Assembly: GCA_021442155.1 (NCBI GenBank)
Contig: CM038214.1
Span: forward strand, 56,080,514-56,144,513
Direction of reading: 5' to 3'
Length of the DNA: 64,000 nt
From: Cymbidium sinense
Taxonomy: Eukaryota; Streptophyta; Magnoliopsida; Asparagales; Orchidaceae
A program made the position numbers and the translations under genes. A model generated the notes under the pieces. It saw nothing but the letters and a program-made list of their open reading frames with translations, did not search any database and was not told the DNA's origin. Position 1 is the stretch's first letter. Every line of letters starts with the position of its first letter. Shown piece by piece: positions 47,824 through 59,590 of the stretch.

Positions 47824-48151
47824 ATTAGTTATTTATTTATTTAAAATATTTATTTATTTAAAATATATAATTAGTTAAATAAATAAATAAAAAAATTTAA
47901 ATTATATAAATATTTAGATATTTATATATTTATAAAATATTTAGTTATTTATATATATATTTATTTATTATATAAAGACAATAAATTATACAAATATTTT
48001 ATAAATTTTATAAATAAAGTAATTAAATCTATTTATAAATTTATTTAGTTATTTATATATTTAAATTATATAAATATTTTTAAGTTATATAAATAATTTA
48101 AAATATTTAAAATATTTAAAAATATATAATTTAAAATAATTTTATAAAATA

Positions 48152-48205
<54 letters not shown>

Positions 48206-48329
48206 TTATATTTATATATATATTTATATAAGTCTATAATAATAATAATAACAAAAATATAAAAAAAAAAATATAAAATATAAAAAAAAATAAATAATTT
48301 TTTAATAAATAAATAAAGAAAGGAATAAA

Positions 48330-48339
48330 TATATATATA

Positions 48340-48419
<80 letters not shown>

Positions 48420-48420
48420 C
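48330..48420. repeat. Long (TA)n microsatellites in centre of foldback element
   Basis: About 80 bases of almost pure TA near 48,338-48,418, with shorter TA runs at 47,654-47,682, 47,784-47,821 and 48,162-48,200. Such runs are self-complementary and prone to length change. Confidence 0.9.
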
Positions 48421-49055
48421 TAAATATTTTATAAATATATTAAATAACTTAAAAATATTTATATAATTTAAATATATAAATAACTAAATAAATATAAATA
48501 TAATTACTTTATTTATATAATTTATTTATTTATTAAAAATTATTTATTTATATATTTTAAATATTTTTAAATTATATATTAACAAAAATTAATAAAAATT
48601 ATATATTTTAAATAATTATATTAATTAATAAAAAATTATTAAATAAATTTCTAAATTTATATATATAATTAAAAATATTTTTAAATTATATATTTAATTA
48701 TATATATATAAATTAATTAATTAATAACTGAATATATAAATATTTAGTTATTAAATATTTTATAAAATTATTTTAAATGATATATTTTAAATATTTTAAA
48801 TAATTATATTAATTAATAAAATTAATAAAAACTCCCTCTCTCTCTCTCTCTCTCTCCCAAATGAAAAAACAAAACAAAAAAAAAAAAATCTCTCTCTCTC
48901 TTGAAACGATCCTTTGATGCGTCAACGGACGACACTCTATCCGTCGTCTCGTCGTTATGCGGACGACTAGCTATTTGTTAAAAAAAAATTTTTGTGCCTA
49001 AACACCTAATTAAGATTAACACTAAGCCTATTTTAAAAATAATCCCAAAAATAAA

Positions 49056-49912
49056 ACCTAAAAATAAATAAAAAATAAAATCAAACCCTAAACTAAAAAA
49101 ATACCTAAACTTAAAATAAAAATAAAATAAACCTTAATCTAAACTAAAATAAACTAAACTAAATTAAATATAACATAAAACTAAACATAAAATAAACTAA
49201 ACCTAAACCTAAACCTAAACTAAATAAAATAAAATAAAATAAAAATAAACCTAAACCTAAACTAAAAGTAAAACTTAAAAATTAACCTAAAATTAGAACC
49301 TAAAACATATACCTAAAAACATAAAATAAAAACCTAAACCTAAACCTAAAAATAAAAAATAAAGCCTAAGCCTAAAAAACTTAAATAAAAATAAAACTAA
49401 ACTAAAAAGTAAACTCAAAGCTAAACCTAATCCTAAAAAATAAACTTGAATAAAAAACATAAATTAAAATAAATCGACCTAAAATAAATAAACTAAAATA
49501 AATAAAAAAATAAACCTAAATAAAAATAAAAAATAAAATAAAATAAATAAATAAAAAACAAACTAAATCAACCTAAACCTACCACTTTTCTTAATTTTAA
49601 AAATTAAATAAATAAATAAATAAAATAAAACCCTAACACCCTAAACCCTAAAACTAACCCTAGAACCTAAACCTTAAACCCTAATCCTACAACCCTAAAC
49701 CTACAATCCTAAACCTTGCACCCTCAAAAACCCCAAACCCTAAATAGTAAGTGTTAAACCTAAATCTTAAAAGCATAAACCCTAAAACATTAAACCCTAA
49801 CCCTAAACCCTAAACCCTAAACCCTAAACCCTAAACCTAAACCTTAATTAATGAAATAAATTAAAAAATAAACATAAACCCTAAACTTAATAAACTTAAA
49901 TATAAACCCTAA
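49056..49912 (-). repeat. A-rich / CCCTAAA block before GR-RBP copy E
   Basis: A-rich to about 49,570, inverted landmark (CCTACCACTTTTCTTAATTT at 49,579-49,598), then heptamers including about five perfect CCCTAAA units at 49,798-49,835. The pre-exon segment TTAATTAATGAAATAAATT at 49,842-49,862 has relatives before copies F-J. Confidence 0.85.
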
Positions 49913-50403
49913 GATTGGACAGAACCTTGACGGCAAGAACATTACCGTCAATAAGGCTTAATCTAGATCTGGCCGTGGAGGCAAAGGCAGAGGCGGCGGT
50001 TATCGTAATAGGTGGTGGGTTATCTGAAGGTGCCGATGGATATGGAGGTGGTGGTCGGAGTAGTGGTGGTTATGGAAGAGGGAGGAGCAATGGAGGTTAC
50101 AGTTAGAGTGGTGGCGGAGGGAGAGATCAGGGTTATAATGGTGGATCCCGCTACTCGAGAGGCTGGGGTGGTTCTAATAGGAATTGGAGAAATGAAAGAA
50201 AGGTTGATCCAATCTGATGCATATGGAACTGTGTTTTTATAGTAGAGATAGTTCTAGTTATCTAAGGTTTTTTGATTTGCTCTATGTGTGCTCATTTTAT
50301 ATCTATGCCGTTGCTTGTTTCTTAGAAAACTTGGTGTGTTACTTGGTTGATGAAATTGAAAAGAGGAAATGTTGAATATGAATTTGTTCCCTGTTAAAAA
50401 AAC
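49913..50403 (+). pseudogene. GR-RBP last-exon fragment, copy E
   Basis: Begins after CTAAG with GATTGGACAGAACCTTGACG, a diverged form of the AATGGGCAGAACC start. NGQNLDGRN-like and INQAQSRS codons follow over shifted frames, then a glycine-rich stretch (GYGGGGRSSGGYGRGRSNGG) and RYSRGWGGSNRNWRN with a stop near 50,190. The 3'UTR contains CACACCAAGTTTTC-type sequence on the opposite strand, and the fragment ends in TTGTTCCCTGTTAAAAAAAC. First copy on the plus strand. Confidence 0.88.
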
Positions 50404-51344
50404 AAAAACTCTAAACCCTAAACTAAAACTAGAACACTACACCTAAAACCAAAACCCTAAACCCTTAAAATAAAAAAAAATAAAATAAAACCCTAGCCTT
50501 AAACCCTAAAAAAGAAAAGAAAAAAAACCCTAGCTCAAAACCTTAAACCCTAAACCCTATACCCTAAAACCTACAACCCTAAACACCAAACCCTAAGCCC
50601 TAAACCCTAAACCCTAAAAACCTAAACCTATCCTAAATAAAACTTAAAAATAAAATAAATAAAAAAACCTAAACCTAAATAAAATAATAAAATAAAATGA
50701 ATAAAACCTAAATTAAAATTTAAACTTAAACTTAAACCTAAACCTAAACTAAATAAAATAAAATAAACTAAAAATAAACATAAACCTAAACTAAAAAATA
50801 AAACCTAAAATAAAAAACTAAAACATAAACATAAAAATATAAAATAAAAACCTAAACCTAAACCTAAAATAAAAAATAAAACCTAAACCTAAAAAGATAA
50901 AAAATAAAACTAAACTAAAAATAAACCTAAACCTAAACCTAAACCTAAAAAATAAACTAAAATAAAAAACCTAAACTAAAATAAATAAAGCTAGAATAAA
51001 TAAACTAACTTAAATAAAAATAAACCCAAAAAAAATAAAAAAATAAAAAATAAAATAAAAATAAACTAAAATAAATAAAAAATAAACTAAATAAACCTAA
51101 ACCTACGAGTTTTCTTAATTTTAAAATAAAGATAAAATAAAAAATAGAAAAAACCCTAGCCCTAAACCTAAACCATAAAACTAATCGTAAACCTACAACC
51201 CTACACCCTAAAAACCCTAAACCCTAAATGCTAAACCCTAAACTTATACCCTACCCTATAACCTTAAACCCTAACCTTAAACCCTTAACCTAAACCTAAA
51301 TTAATTAAATAAATTACAAAATAAACCTAAACCTAAACCCTAAG
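50404..51344 (-). repeat. CCCTAAA / A-rich module between copies E and F
   Basis: CCCTAAA-rich to 50,620, A-rich to 51,090, landmark CCTACGAGTTTTCTTAATTT at 51,102-51,121, heptamers to copy F. Start-to-start distance E to F is about 1.43 kb. Confidence 0.85.
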
Positions 51345-51452
51345 AATGGGAAGAACTTTGACGACGGGAACATCACCATCAACCAGACTCAGTCTAGATC
51401 TAGTGGTGTAGGTGAAGGCAAAGATGGTGGTTATCGCAGAGGTGGTGGAGGA
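51345..51452 (+). pseudogene. GR-RBP fragment, copy F, truncated to 108 bp
   Basis: Starts CTAAG|AATGGGAAGAACTTTGACGA and keeps the NITINQTQSRSS codons and the first glycine-rich codons. After GGTGGTGGAGGAT (ending 51,452) it passes straight into AAACCTAAACC of an A-rich block. The rest of the exon, the 3'UTR and the A-run are missing, so a deletion joined the middle of the exon to array sequence. Confidence 0.85.
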
Positions 51453-52242
51453 TAAACCTAAACCTAAACTAAAATAAACTAAACTAAGATAAATAAAACC
51501 TAAACCTAAACCTAAACCTAAAATAAAATAAACTTATACTTAAACCCAAACTCTAAAAAAAAAAATTAAATAAACTAAAAATAAACCTAAAACTAAACTA
51601 AAATGTAAAACCTAAAAATAAACCTAAAATCTAAACCTAAAAAAATAAAATAAAAACCAAAACCTAAACCTAAAAAATAAAATAAAAATAGAACTAAACT
51701 AAAAATATAAACCTAAACTTAAATCTAAAAAATAAACATAACTAAAAAAGTAAACTTAATTAAGCATACCTAACATAAATAAAATAAACTAAATAAAAAT
51801 AAAAATAAAAATAGACCTAAATAAAAATAAAAAATAAAATAAACTAAAATAAATAAAAAATAAATGAAATAAACCTAGACCTACCACTTTACTTAATTTT
51901 AAAAAATAATAGAATAAAAATAATAAAAAATAAAAAATAAAAAAAACCTTATCCCTAATTCGTAAACCTTAAGCTTACAACCCTAAACCTATAACCCTAA
52001 ATCCAAACCCTAAACCCTACACCCTAAGAAACCCTAAATCCTAAATGTTAAACCCTAAACTTAAACCCTAAAAGCATAAACCCTAAAACTGTAAACCCTA
52101 AACCTTAGACCTTAAACCCTAAACCCTAAAACCTAACCCTAAACCTCAAACCTTAAACCTAAACCTAAAGTAACTAAATAAATTAATAAAAAAACCTAAA
52201 CCTTAAAACCTAATAAACCTAAACCTAAACTTAAACCATAAT
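51453..52242 (-). repeat. A-rich / CCCTAAA module between copies F and G
   Basis: Starts inside an A-rich block without the usual heptamer lead, consistent with deletion at the F junction. Landmark CCTACCACTTTACTTAATTT at 51,880-51,899, then heptamers and the pre-exon segment AAAGTAACTAAATAAATTAA near 52,165-52,185. Confidence 0.85.
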
Positions 52243-52728
52243 AATGGGCAGAACCTTGATGCCAAGAACATCACCATCAACTAGGCTCTGTCTAGATTTG
52301 GCAGTGGAGGTGATGGTGGAGGCAACGATTATCACAGTAATGGTGGGGGATTTGGAGGTGCTTGTGGATATGGAGGTGGTGGTTGGAGCAGTGTTGGTTA
52401 TGGAGGTAGGATGAGCAATAGAGGTTATAGCCGTGGTGGTGACAGAGGGAGAGATCTAGATATGATGGTGGATCCCGCAACTCGAGAGGCCAAGGTGGTT
52501 CTGATGGTAACTAGAGAAACTGAAGAATGGCTGATCCGATCTGCTGCATATGGAACTATGTCTTTACAGTAGAGACTACTTTAGTTATCTATGGTTTTTG
52601 TTTTGCTCTATGCGTGCTCATTTTTTATCTATGTCGTCGCTTGTGTCATAGAAAACTTGGTGTGTTACTTGGTTGATGAAATCAAAAAGAAGAAATGTTG
52701 AATTCAAATTTATTCTTTGTTAAAAAAA
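52243..52728 (+). pseudogene. GR-RBP last-exon fragment, copy G
   Basis: The native frame reads from the first base: NGQNLDAKNITIN, a stop where Q is usual, then ALSRFGSGGDGGGNDYHSNG, GGFGGACGYGGGGW and SVGYGGRMSNRGYSRGG. A small shift follows, then SRNSRGQGGSDGN and a stop. The 3'UTR runs to the A-run at 52,722-52,728. One of the best-preserved copies and the clearest evidence for the identity of the source gene. Confidence 0.92.
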
Positions 52729-54765
52729 CCAAAAACTCTTAACTAAAACTTGAACCCTATACATACAACCTAAACCCAAAACCCTAAATCCTATAGCCTA
52801 AAAGTAAAAATAAATAATAAAAAAAAATGAAAAAATCTAACCCTAAACCCTAATCACTAATCCCTAACCCTAAACCCCAAAACCTACAACCCTAAACCCT
52901 TAAATCCTAAACCCTAAACCCTAAAAACCATAAAACCTAAACCTAAACTAAATAAAACCTAAACATAAAATAAGTAAATAAAACATAAACCTAAATAAAA
53001 TAAAAAAATAAATTAAATTAAAGACCAAAACTAAAACCTATACCTAAACCTAAACCTAAAGTAAATAAAAATAAGAAATAAAAACTTAACTAAAATAAAA
53101 TAAAAAAAATTAAACTAAACTAAAAAAATAAAATAAACCTAAAAATAAAAACCCTAAATAAAATAAAAACTAAATGAGAAATAAAAATAAAATAAAACTA
53201 AAATAAAATGAAAACTAAATAAAAACCTAAACCAAAAAAAATAATCCTTAAAATAAATAAAAAAAATAAAACCTAAACCTTAAACTAAAAAAAAAACCTA
53301 AACTAAAATAAAATAAACTAAACTAAAATAAATAAAACCTACACCTAAACCTAAAATAAACTAAACCTAAACCCTAAACTAAATAAAATAAAATAAACTA
53401 AAAATATACCTAAACCTAAACTAAAAAATAAAACCTAAAAATAAACCTAAAATCTAAACCAAAAAAAATATAATAAAAACCTAAACCTAAACCTAAAAAT
53501 AAAAACTAAATTCTAAACCTAAAAAATAAAATAAAAATAAAACTAAACTAAAAAATAAACATAAACCTAAGCCTAAACCTAAAAAATAAATTAAAATAAA
53601 AAATCTGAACTAAAATAAATTAACTTATAATAAATAAAATCAACTAAATAAAATTAAAATTTAAACCTAAATAAAAATAAAATTTAAAATAAACTAAAAT
53701 GAATAAAAAATAAGCCAAATAAACTAAAAAAAATAAAAATAAACCTACCAGTTTACTTAATTTAAAAATAAACCAAAACTAAAACTTGAACTGTAAACCT
53801 AAAATCTAAACCCTATACCTTAGACCCTAAACCCTAAACCCTAAAAATAAAAAAACCATTAAAAATGTAAAAAAACCCTAGCCCAAAATTTTAAACCTTC
53901 AACCTTAAAGCCTAAACCCTAAACCCAAACCCAAAATCCAAAACCTAAAAAACTAAACACCCTAAACCCTTAAACCCTAAATCTTAAACCCTAAAAACCC
54001 TAAATCCTAATCCCTAAACATTAAACCCTAAAAGAAAACCTAAAACCTAAACCCTAACCCTAAACCCTAAAACCATAAACCCTAAAACCGTAAAACCTAA
54101 ACCCTAAATGCTAAACCCTAAACCCTAAACCTTAAAAACCTAAAAACCTAAACATAAAATATAAAATAAAAATAAAACTCAACTAAAACATAAGCTGAAA
54201 CCTAAACCTAAACCTAAACTTAAAAAATAAACTAAAATAAAAAAACCTAAACTATAGTAAATAAACCTAAAAAAAGAAACTAAACTAAATAACAAAATCT
54301 AAATAAAAATAAAAAATAAACTAAAATAAATAAAAGATAAACTAAGTAAACTAAATAAACCTAAACCTAATAGTCTACTTAATTTTTTAAAAAATACCCT
54401 AAACCCTAAATCTTAAACCCTAAACCCCAAACCCTAAACCCTAAACCCTAAACCCTAAAACTACCCTAAAACCTAAACCATAAACCTATAACTATAAACC
54501 CTAAGCCCTATACACAAAACCCTAAACCCTAAAAATCCTAAACATAAATCTTAAAACCTAAAGACTAAACTCTAACCCTTAAACCCAGAACTCAAAACCC
54601 TAACCCTAAACCCCAAACCCTGAAAGCATAAACTATAAAACTCTAAACACTAAACCCTAAACACAAAACCCAAACCCTAAACCTAAACCTAAGGTAACTA
54701 AATAAATTTTAAAAAAAAGCTAAACCGTAAAAAAAATAAGCTTAAACCTAAATGTAAACCTTAAA
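52729..54765 (-). repeat. CCCTAAA / A-rich array between copies G and H
   Basis: 2.0 kb with two landmarks (53,745-53,765, CCTACCAGTTTACTTAATTT; 54,366-54,385, CTAATAGTCTACTTAATTTT). Heptamer-rich at 52,840-52,930, 53,800-54,130 and 54,400-54,690; A-rich between. So two landmark modules but only one GR-RBP copy. Confidence 0.85.
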
Positions 54766-55100
54766 AATGGGCAGAACCGTGATGGTAGGAACATCACCAT
54801 CAACCAGGCTCAGTCTAGATCTGGCAGGGGAGACAATGGATCGCTCTACTCGAGAGGTTGGGGTGGTTTTGATGGGAACTAGAGAAACTGATGAATGGCC
54901 GATCCGATCAGCTGCTTATGGAACTATGTTTATGTAGTAGAGACGTTCTAGTTATCTAGGATTTTTGATTTGCTCTATACATGCTAATTTTTTATCTATA
55001 TCATCCCTTGTGTCTAAGAAAACTTGTGTGTTACTTCATTGATGAAATCAAAAAGAAGAATGTTGATTTAGAACTTGTTCTCTATTAAAAATTAAAAAAA
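54766..55100 (+). pseudogene. GR-RBP last-exon fragment, copy H, with internal deletion
   Basis: Starts AATGGGCAGAACCGTGATGG and keeps NITINQAQSRSG. Then about 200 bp of glycine-rich codons are missing: GGGGAGACAATGG joins directly to ATCGCTCTACTCGAGAGGTT, so the end (LYSRGWGGFDGN) follows at once. The 3'UTR is complete, ending in TTCTCTATTAAAAATTAAAA. The repetitive GGT/GGA codons make such deletions easy. Confidence 0.88.
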
Positions 55101-57661
55101 ATAAAAACCCTAAATCCTAAACTAAAACTTGACCCATAGACCTTAACCTAAACCCTAAACCCTAAAACCTAAACCCTAAACCCTAAACCCTAAACTCTAA
55201 ACCCTAAAGTCATAAACCCTAAACTCTAAACACTAAACCTAAACCCTAAACCCTTAAAAAAATAAAATAAAAAACTGTAAACCCTCAACTAACCCCTAAC
55301 CTAAAAAGCTAAAAATCTATAGTTAAACTAAATAAAACCTAAAAAAAATAAATAAGTAAACCTAAACTAAATTAAATTAAAAAAATTTAAAAAATTAAAA
55401 ACTTAAACTAAAACCTAAACCTAAACCTAGAAAGAAAATAAAAAAAATTAAAAAATAAACTAAAATAAAATAAATAAAAACCAAAACTAAGCAAAAAAAA
55501 TTAAAGAAAACATAAATAAAATATAAACTAAACCTAAAATAAAAATAAAACTAAATAAAAACTTAAAACTAAAAATAATTAAAAAATAAAACTAAACCCT
55601 AAAGAAAAAAACCTAAATTAAAAATAAAATAAAACTAAACCAAAACTAAAATAAATAAAACCAAACCCTAAACCTAAAATAAACTAAACCTAAACCTAAA
55701 CCCAAACCTAAATAAAATATAATAAACTAAAAATAAATCTAAACCTAAACTAAAAAGTAAAACCTAAAAATAAACCTAAAACCTGAACCTTCAAAAAAAT
55801 AATAGAAACCTAAACCTAAACCTAAAAATAAAAAACAAAACCTAAACCTAAAAAATAAAATAAAAATAGAACTAAACTAAAAAAATAAAACTAAACCTAA
55901 ACCTAAACCTAAAAAAAAATCAAAACTAAAATAAATAAGCTAAACTAAATAAAAATAAAAATAAACCTAAAGAAAATTATAAAACAAAGTAAACAAAATA
56001 AATAAAAAACTAAATCAACATAAATCTACGAGTTTACTTAATTTAAAAAAAATTTAAAAAATTTAAAAAAACCCTAACATAAACCTTCAACCCTAAACCT
56101 TAAAACTTTAAACCCTAAACCCTAAATCCTAAACCCTAAAACACTAAACCCTAAACCCTAACTTATAACCCTAAACCCTAAACCCCAAACCCTAAACCCT
56201 AAATATTAAACCCTAAAAACTAAAAACCTAAACCTAAACTAAATAAAACAAAAAAATAAAATAAATAGATACACTTAAGCCTAAATAAAATAAAAAAATA
56301 AAATAAAATTAAAACAAAAACTAAAACCTAAACCTAAACAGAAACTTAAATAAAACTTAAATCTAAACCTAAAAATAAAATAAAATAAAATAATAAGAAT
56401 AAAATAGAATAAAATAAATAAAAACCAAAACTAAACTAAAAAAACCTAAGAATAAAAAACCTAAATAAAATAAAAATAAATGTAAAATAAAATAAAATAA
56501 ACCTAAAATAAATATATAATAATGTAAACCTAAAAATAAATAAAAAATAAAACCTAAACCCTAAACTAAAATAAATCCTAGACCTAAACTAAAAATAAAA
56601 TAAACTTAAACCTAAAGTAAAATAAACTAAAATAAAATAAATGAAACCTAACCTAAACCTAAAATAATCTAAACATAAACCTAAAACTAAATAAATTAAA
56701 ATAAACTAAAAATAAACCTAAACCTAATCTAAAAAAATAAAACCTAAAAATAAACCTAAAATAATAACCTAAAACCTAAACTTAAAAATAAAAAATAAAA
56801 AACCTAAACCTAAACCTAAAAATAAAAATAAAATATAAAACGTAAACATAAAAAATAAAATAAAAATAAATCTAAACCAACAAATAAACTAAAATAAAAA
56901 ACCTAAACTAAAATAAATAAACTAAACTAAATAAAAAAAATAAACTAAATAAAAATAAAAAATAAAATAAACTAAAGTAAATAAATAAAAACCTACCGAT
57001 TTACTTATTTTTTTTTCAAAAACACTAAACCCTAGACCCTAAGTCCTAAATTTTAAACCTTAAACCCTAAACCCTAAACTTATCCTCTCAAACCCTACTA
57101 CCTACCTTCCCTCCCTAAATCTAAACTTTTCTCTAAACCCTACCCTAAATCCTAAACCCTAAAACCTAAACACTAATCCTAAACCTAACCCTAACTCCTA
57201 AACCATAAACCCTAAACCCTCCTAAACTCCCTAAACCCTAAACCTAAACTCTCTAAACCTTCTAAACCTAAATCCCCAAACTAACCCCTATGACCTAAAC
57301 CCTAAAGCCTAAACTCCTGTTCCTCCTAACCCTAAACCCACAATGCTCCCTAAAGCCTAAACCTCCCTAAACTAACCCTAAACCTCCCAAACTAAAAAAC
57401 CTAAACTCTAAACCCTAAACTCTAAAGTAAAACCTAAACCCCAGCCTAAGCAAACCTAAACCCAAAAAACCTAACCATAAACCCTAAACAATAAAATCTT
57501 TATCCTTAAAATCCTAAACCCTAAACCCTAACCTAAAAAGCAAAAATTATAAAACCCTAAACCTTAAACCCTAAACATCAAACCCTAAACCTATACCTAA
57601 TGTAATTAAATAAATAAAAAATATACTTAAACCCTAAAACCTAATAAACCTAAACCTTAAG
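55101..57661 (-). repeat. CCCTAAA / A-rich array between copies H and I
   Basis: Two landmarks (56,024-56,045, CTACGAGTTTACTTAATTTA; 56,992-57,010, CCTACCGATTTACTTATTTT). At 57,065-57,420 the heptamers are unusually C-rich and interrupted by CTCC, CTTCC and CCTCC words, the counterpart of G-rich GGAGG variants at 35.8 kb and 38.6 kb in the left arm. Confidence 0.85.
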
Positions 57662-58030
57662 AATGGGCTGAAAACATATGGGTGATATAGAGGTGGTGGG
57701 ATAGTAGTGGTGGTGGATCTATGGAGGTGGGAGGTGGAGGTTACAGGTGGTGGCGGGAGAAGGAGATGATGGTGGATCATGCTCCTCAAGAGGCGGTGCT
57801 TCAAATGGCCTGGGCGAGAAGAATGATGATCGATCGCTACTTATGGAACTATTTCTTTATAGTAGAGATGATTCTAGTTCTCTAGGGTTTTTTATTTGCA
57901 ATATGCGAGCTCATTTTTTATCTATGTCATCGCCTGTATTTAGAAAACTTGGTGTATTACTTGGTTGATGAAAATAAAAAAAAGAAATGTTGAATCTGAA
58001 TTTGTTCTCTATTAAAAGGAAAAAAAAATC
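57662..58030 (+). pseudogene. GR-RBP last-exon fragment, copy I, shortened
   Basis: Starts TTAAG|AATGGGCTG. The part coding LDGRNITINQAQSRS is largely lost. A reduced glycine-rich stretch (GGTGGTGG, GGAGGTGG words) follows, then SRGGASNGLGEKN-type end, then the 3'UTR with ACTTGGTGTATTACTTGGTT and an A-rich end near 58,030. More rearranged than copies E and G. Confidence 0.85.
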
Positions 58031-59060
58031 AAAAACCCTAAAGTCTAAACTAAAACCTGAACCCTAGACCTAAAACCTAAACCCAAAACCCTAAACCCTA
58101 AACCCTAAACCCTAAAACCTAAAAACAAAATAAATAAATAAACCTAAACTAAATAAAATAATAAAATATAAAATATATAAGACCCTCACTATAAACCCTA
58201 AACACTAAAACTAACCATAAACCATATACCTACAACCATAAACCCAAAACTTGAAACCATAAAACCCTAAACATTACACCTTAAACCCTAAACCTAAACC
58301 TTAAACCTTAAACACTAAAAACCTAAACTTAAACTAAATAAAGCCTAATAATAAAATAAATAAATAAAATTATTGAACCTAAAATAAAATAAAATAAAAA
58401 CCTAAAAAAATAAAAAATAAAACCTAAACCCTAAACTAAAAAAAAACCTTAACCTAAAATAAAAATAAAATAAATAAAATAAAATAAACATAAACTTAAA
58501 CTAAAATAAACTAAACTAAAATTAATAAAACCTAAACCTTGACCTAAAATAAATTAAACCAAAATCTAATCCTAAACTAAATAAAACATAATAAACTAAA
58601 AATTAACCTAAACCTGAACTAAAAAATAAAACCTAAAAATAAACTTAAAATAAAAACCTAAAGCCTAAACGTAAATAAATGAAATAAAAAGCTGAACCTA
58701 AACCTCAAAATAAATAATAAAATCTAAACCTAAAAAATAAAAATAAAATAAAACTCAACTAAAAAATAAGCCTAAACCAAAAAAAAAAAAATAAAAGAAT
58801 AAGACTAAAATAAATAAATATTACCTAAATAAACTAAACTAAATAAAAATAAAAAATAAAACTAAATAAAATTAAATAAAATAAAATAAACTTAAATAAA
58901 TAAAAAATAAACTAAATAAACCTAAACCTACTAGTTTGCTTAATTTGAAGGAAGAAAACATAAAACATAAACCCTAAACTCTAAACCCTAAATCCTAAAC
59001 CCTAAACCCTAAACCATAAAATTAACCCTAAACCCTAAACCCTAAACCTACAACCCTAAA
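58031..59060 (-). repeat. CCCTAAA / A-rich module between copy I and the RTE insertion
   Basis: Heptamers to 58,330 (with an A-rich interruption), A-rich to 58,915, landmark CTAAACCTACTAGTTTGCTT at 58,922-58,941, heptamers to the RTE LINE. Its last ten bases, CAACCCTAAA (59,051-59,060), are repeated at 59,591-59,600. Confidence 0.85.
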
Positions 59061-59590
59061 CAACAACAACAACAACAACAACAAGAAGCCTTAATCCCAC
59101 TCGGTGGGGTCGGCTACATGAATCCTTCATCTCCATTGTGTCCTATTATGTGTCAAATTCTCATTTAAATCAAGCATACTAAGATCATTTTTTATACATC
59201 TTAACCAAGTCTTTTTATGTCTACCTCTACCTTTCTTAACATAAGGCAAATCTAATGCATCTACTCTCCTAATAGGTCATCGGACGACCGACGCTTTATG
59301 TGTCCAAACCATTTAAGGTGACTCTCCCTAATTTATCTACCACTGGAGCTACTCCAACTTTTTCTCGAATATACTCATTTTGCATTCTATCTTTAAGAGT
59401 AAAGCCACTCATCCACTAAGCATCCTCATCTCTCGTAACACTTAACTTAGTCTTATGCTTCTCTTTTTATTGGCCAACATTCCCATAAGTCATTGCAGGT
59501 CTTACCACCATCTTATGAAATTTTCCCATAAGTTTAAGTGGAACTTTTGTATCACATAATAGGCCAGATGCATTCCTCCACTTCAACCTT
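59061..59590 (-). mobile_element. 5'-truncated RTE-clade LINE, 3' end
   Basis: Sense is the minus strand. It ends with GGATTCATGTAGCCGACCCC, ACTAAGTGGGATTAAGGC-like sequence (here CCGAGTGGGATTAAGGCTTC) and a TTG triplet run (read as CAA at 59,061-59,085). This is the characteristic tail of plant RTE LINEs, which end in a short tandem repeat instead of poly(A). The C-terminal RT-ORF trace HLKWFGHIKRR lies at about 59,310-59,280 in sense. Flanked by CAACCCTAAA on both sides (59,051-59,060 and 59,591-59,600), a likely 10-bp target duplication. Confidence 0.88.

Larger units (their letters stand above)
47030..49046. mobile_element. Non-autonomous foldback Mutator-like element, long terminal inverted repeats
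   Basis: 2,017 bp. The ends begin GGGATTATTTTTAAAATAGG and are reverse complements: the first 67 bases match with about one mismatch, and similarity continues through a CT/GA tract and AT-rich DNA for roughly 600-700 bp per arm (left 47,030 to about 47,735; right about 48,440 to 49,046). It is flanked by identical 9-bp AAAAATAAA (47,021-47,029 and 49,047-49,055), the duplication size of the Mutator superfamily. No transposase frame is present; the centre is AT-rich with long TA runs. AAAAATAAA words are common in the host array, so the duplication alone is weaker evidence than the inverted repeats. Confidence 0.85.
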
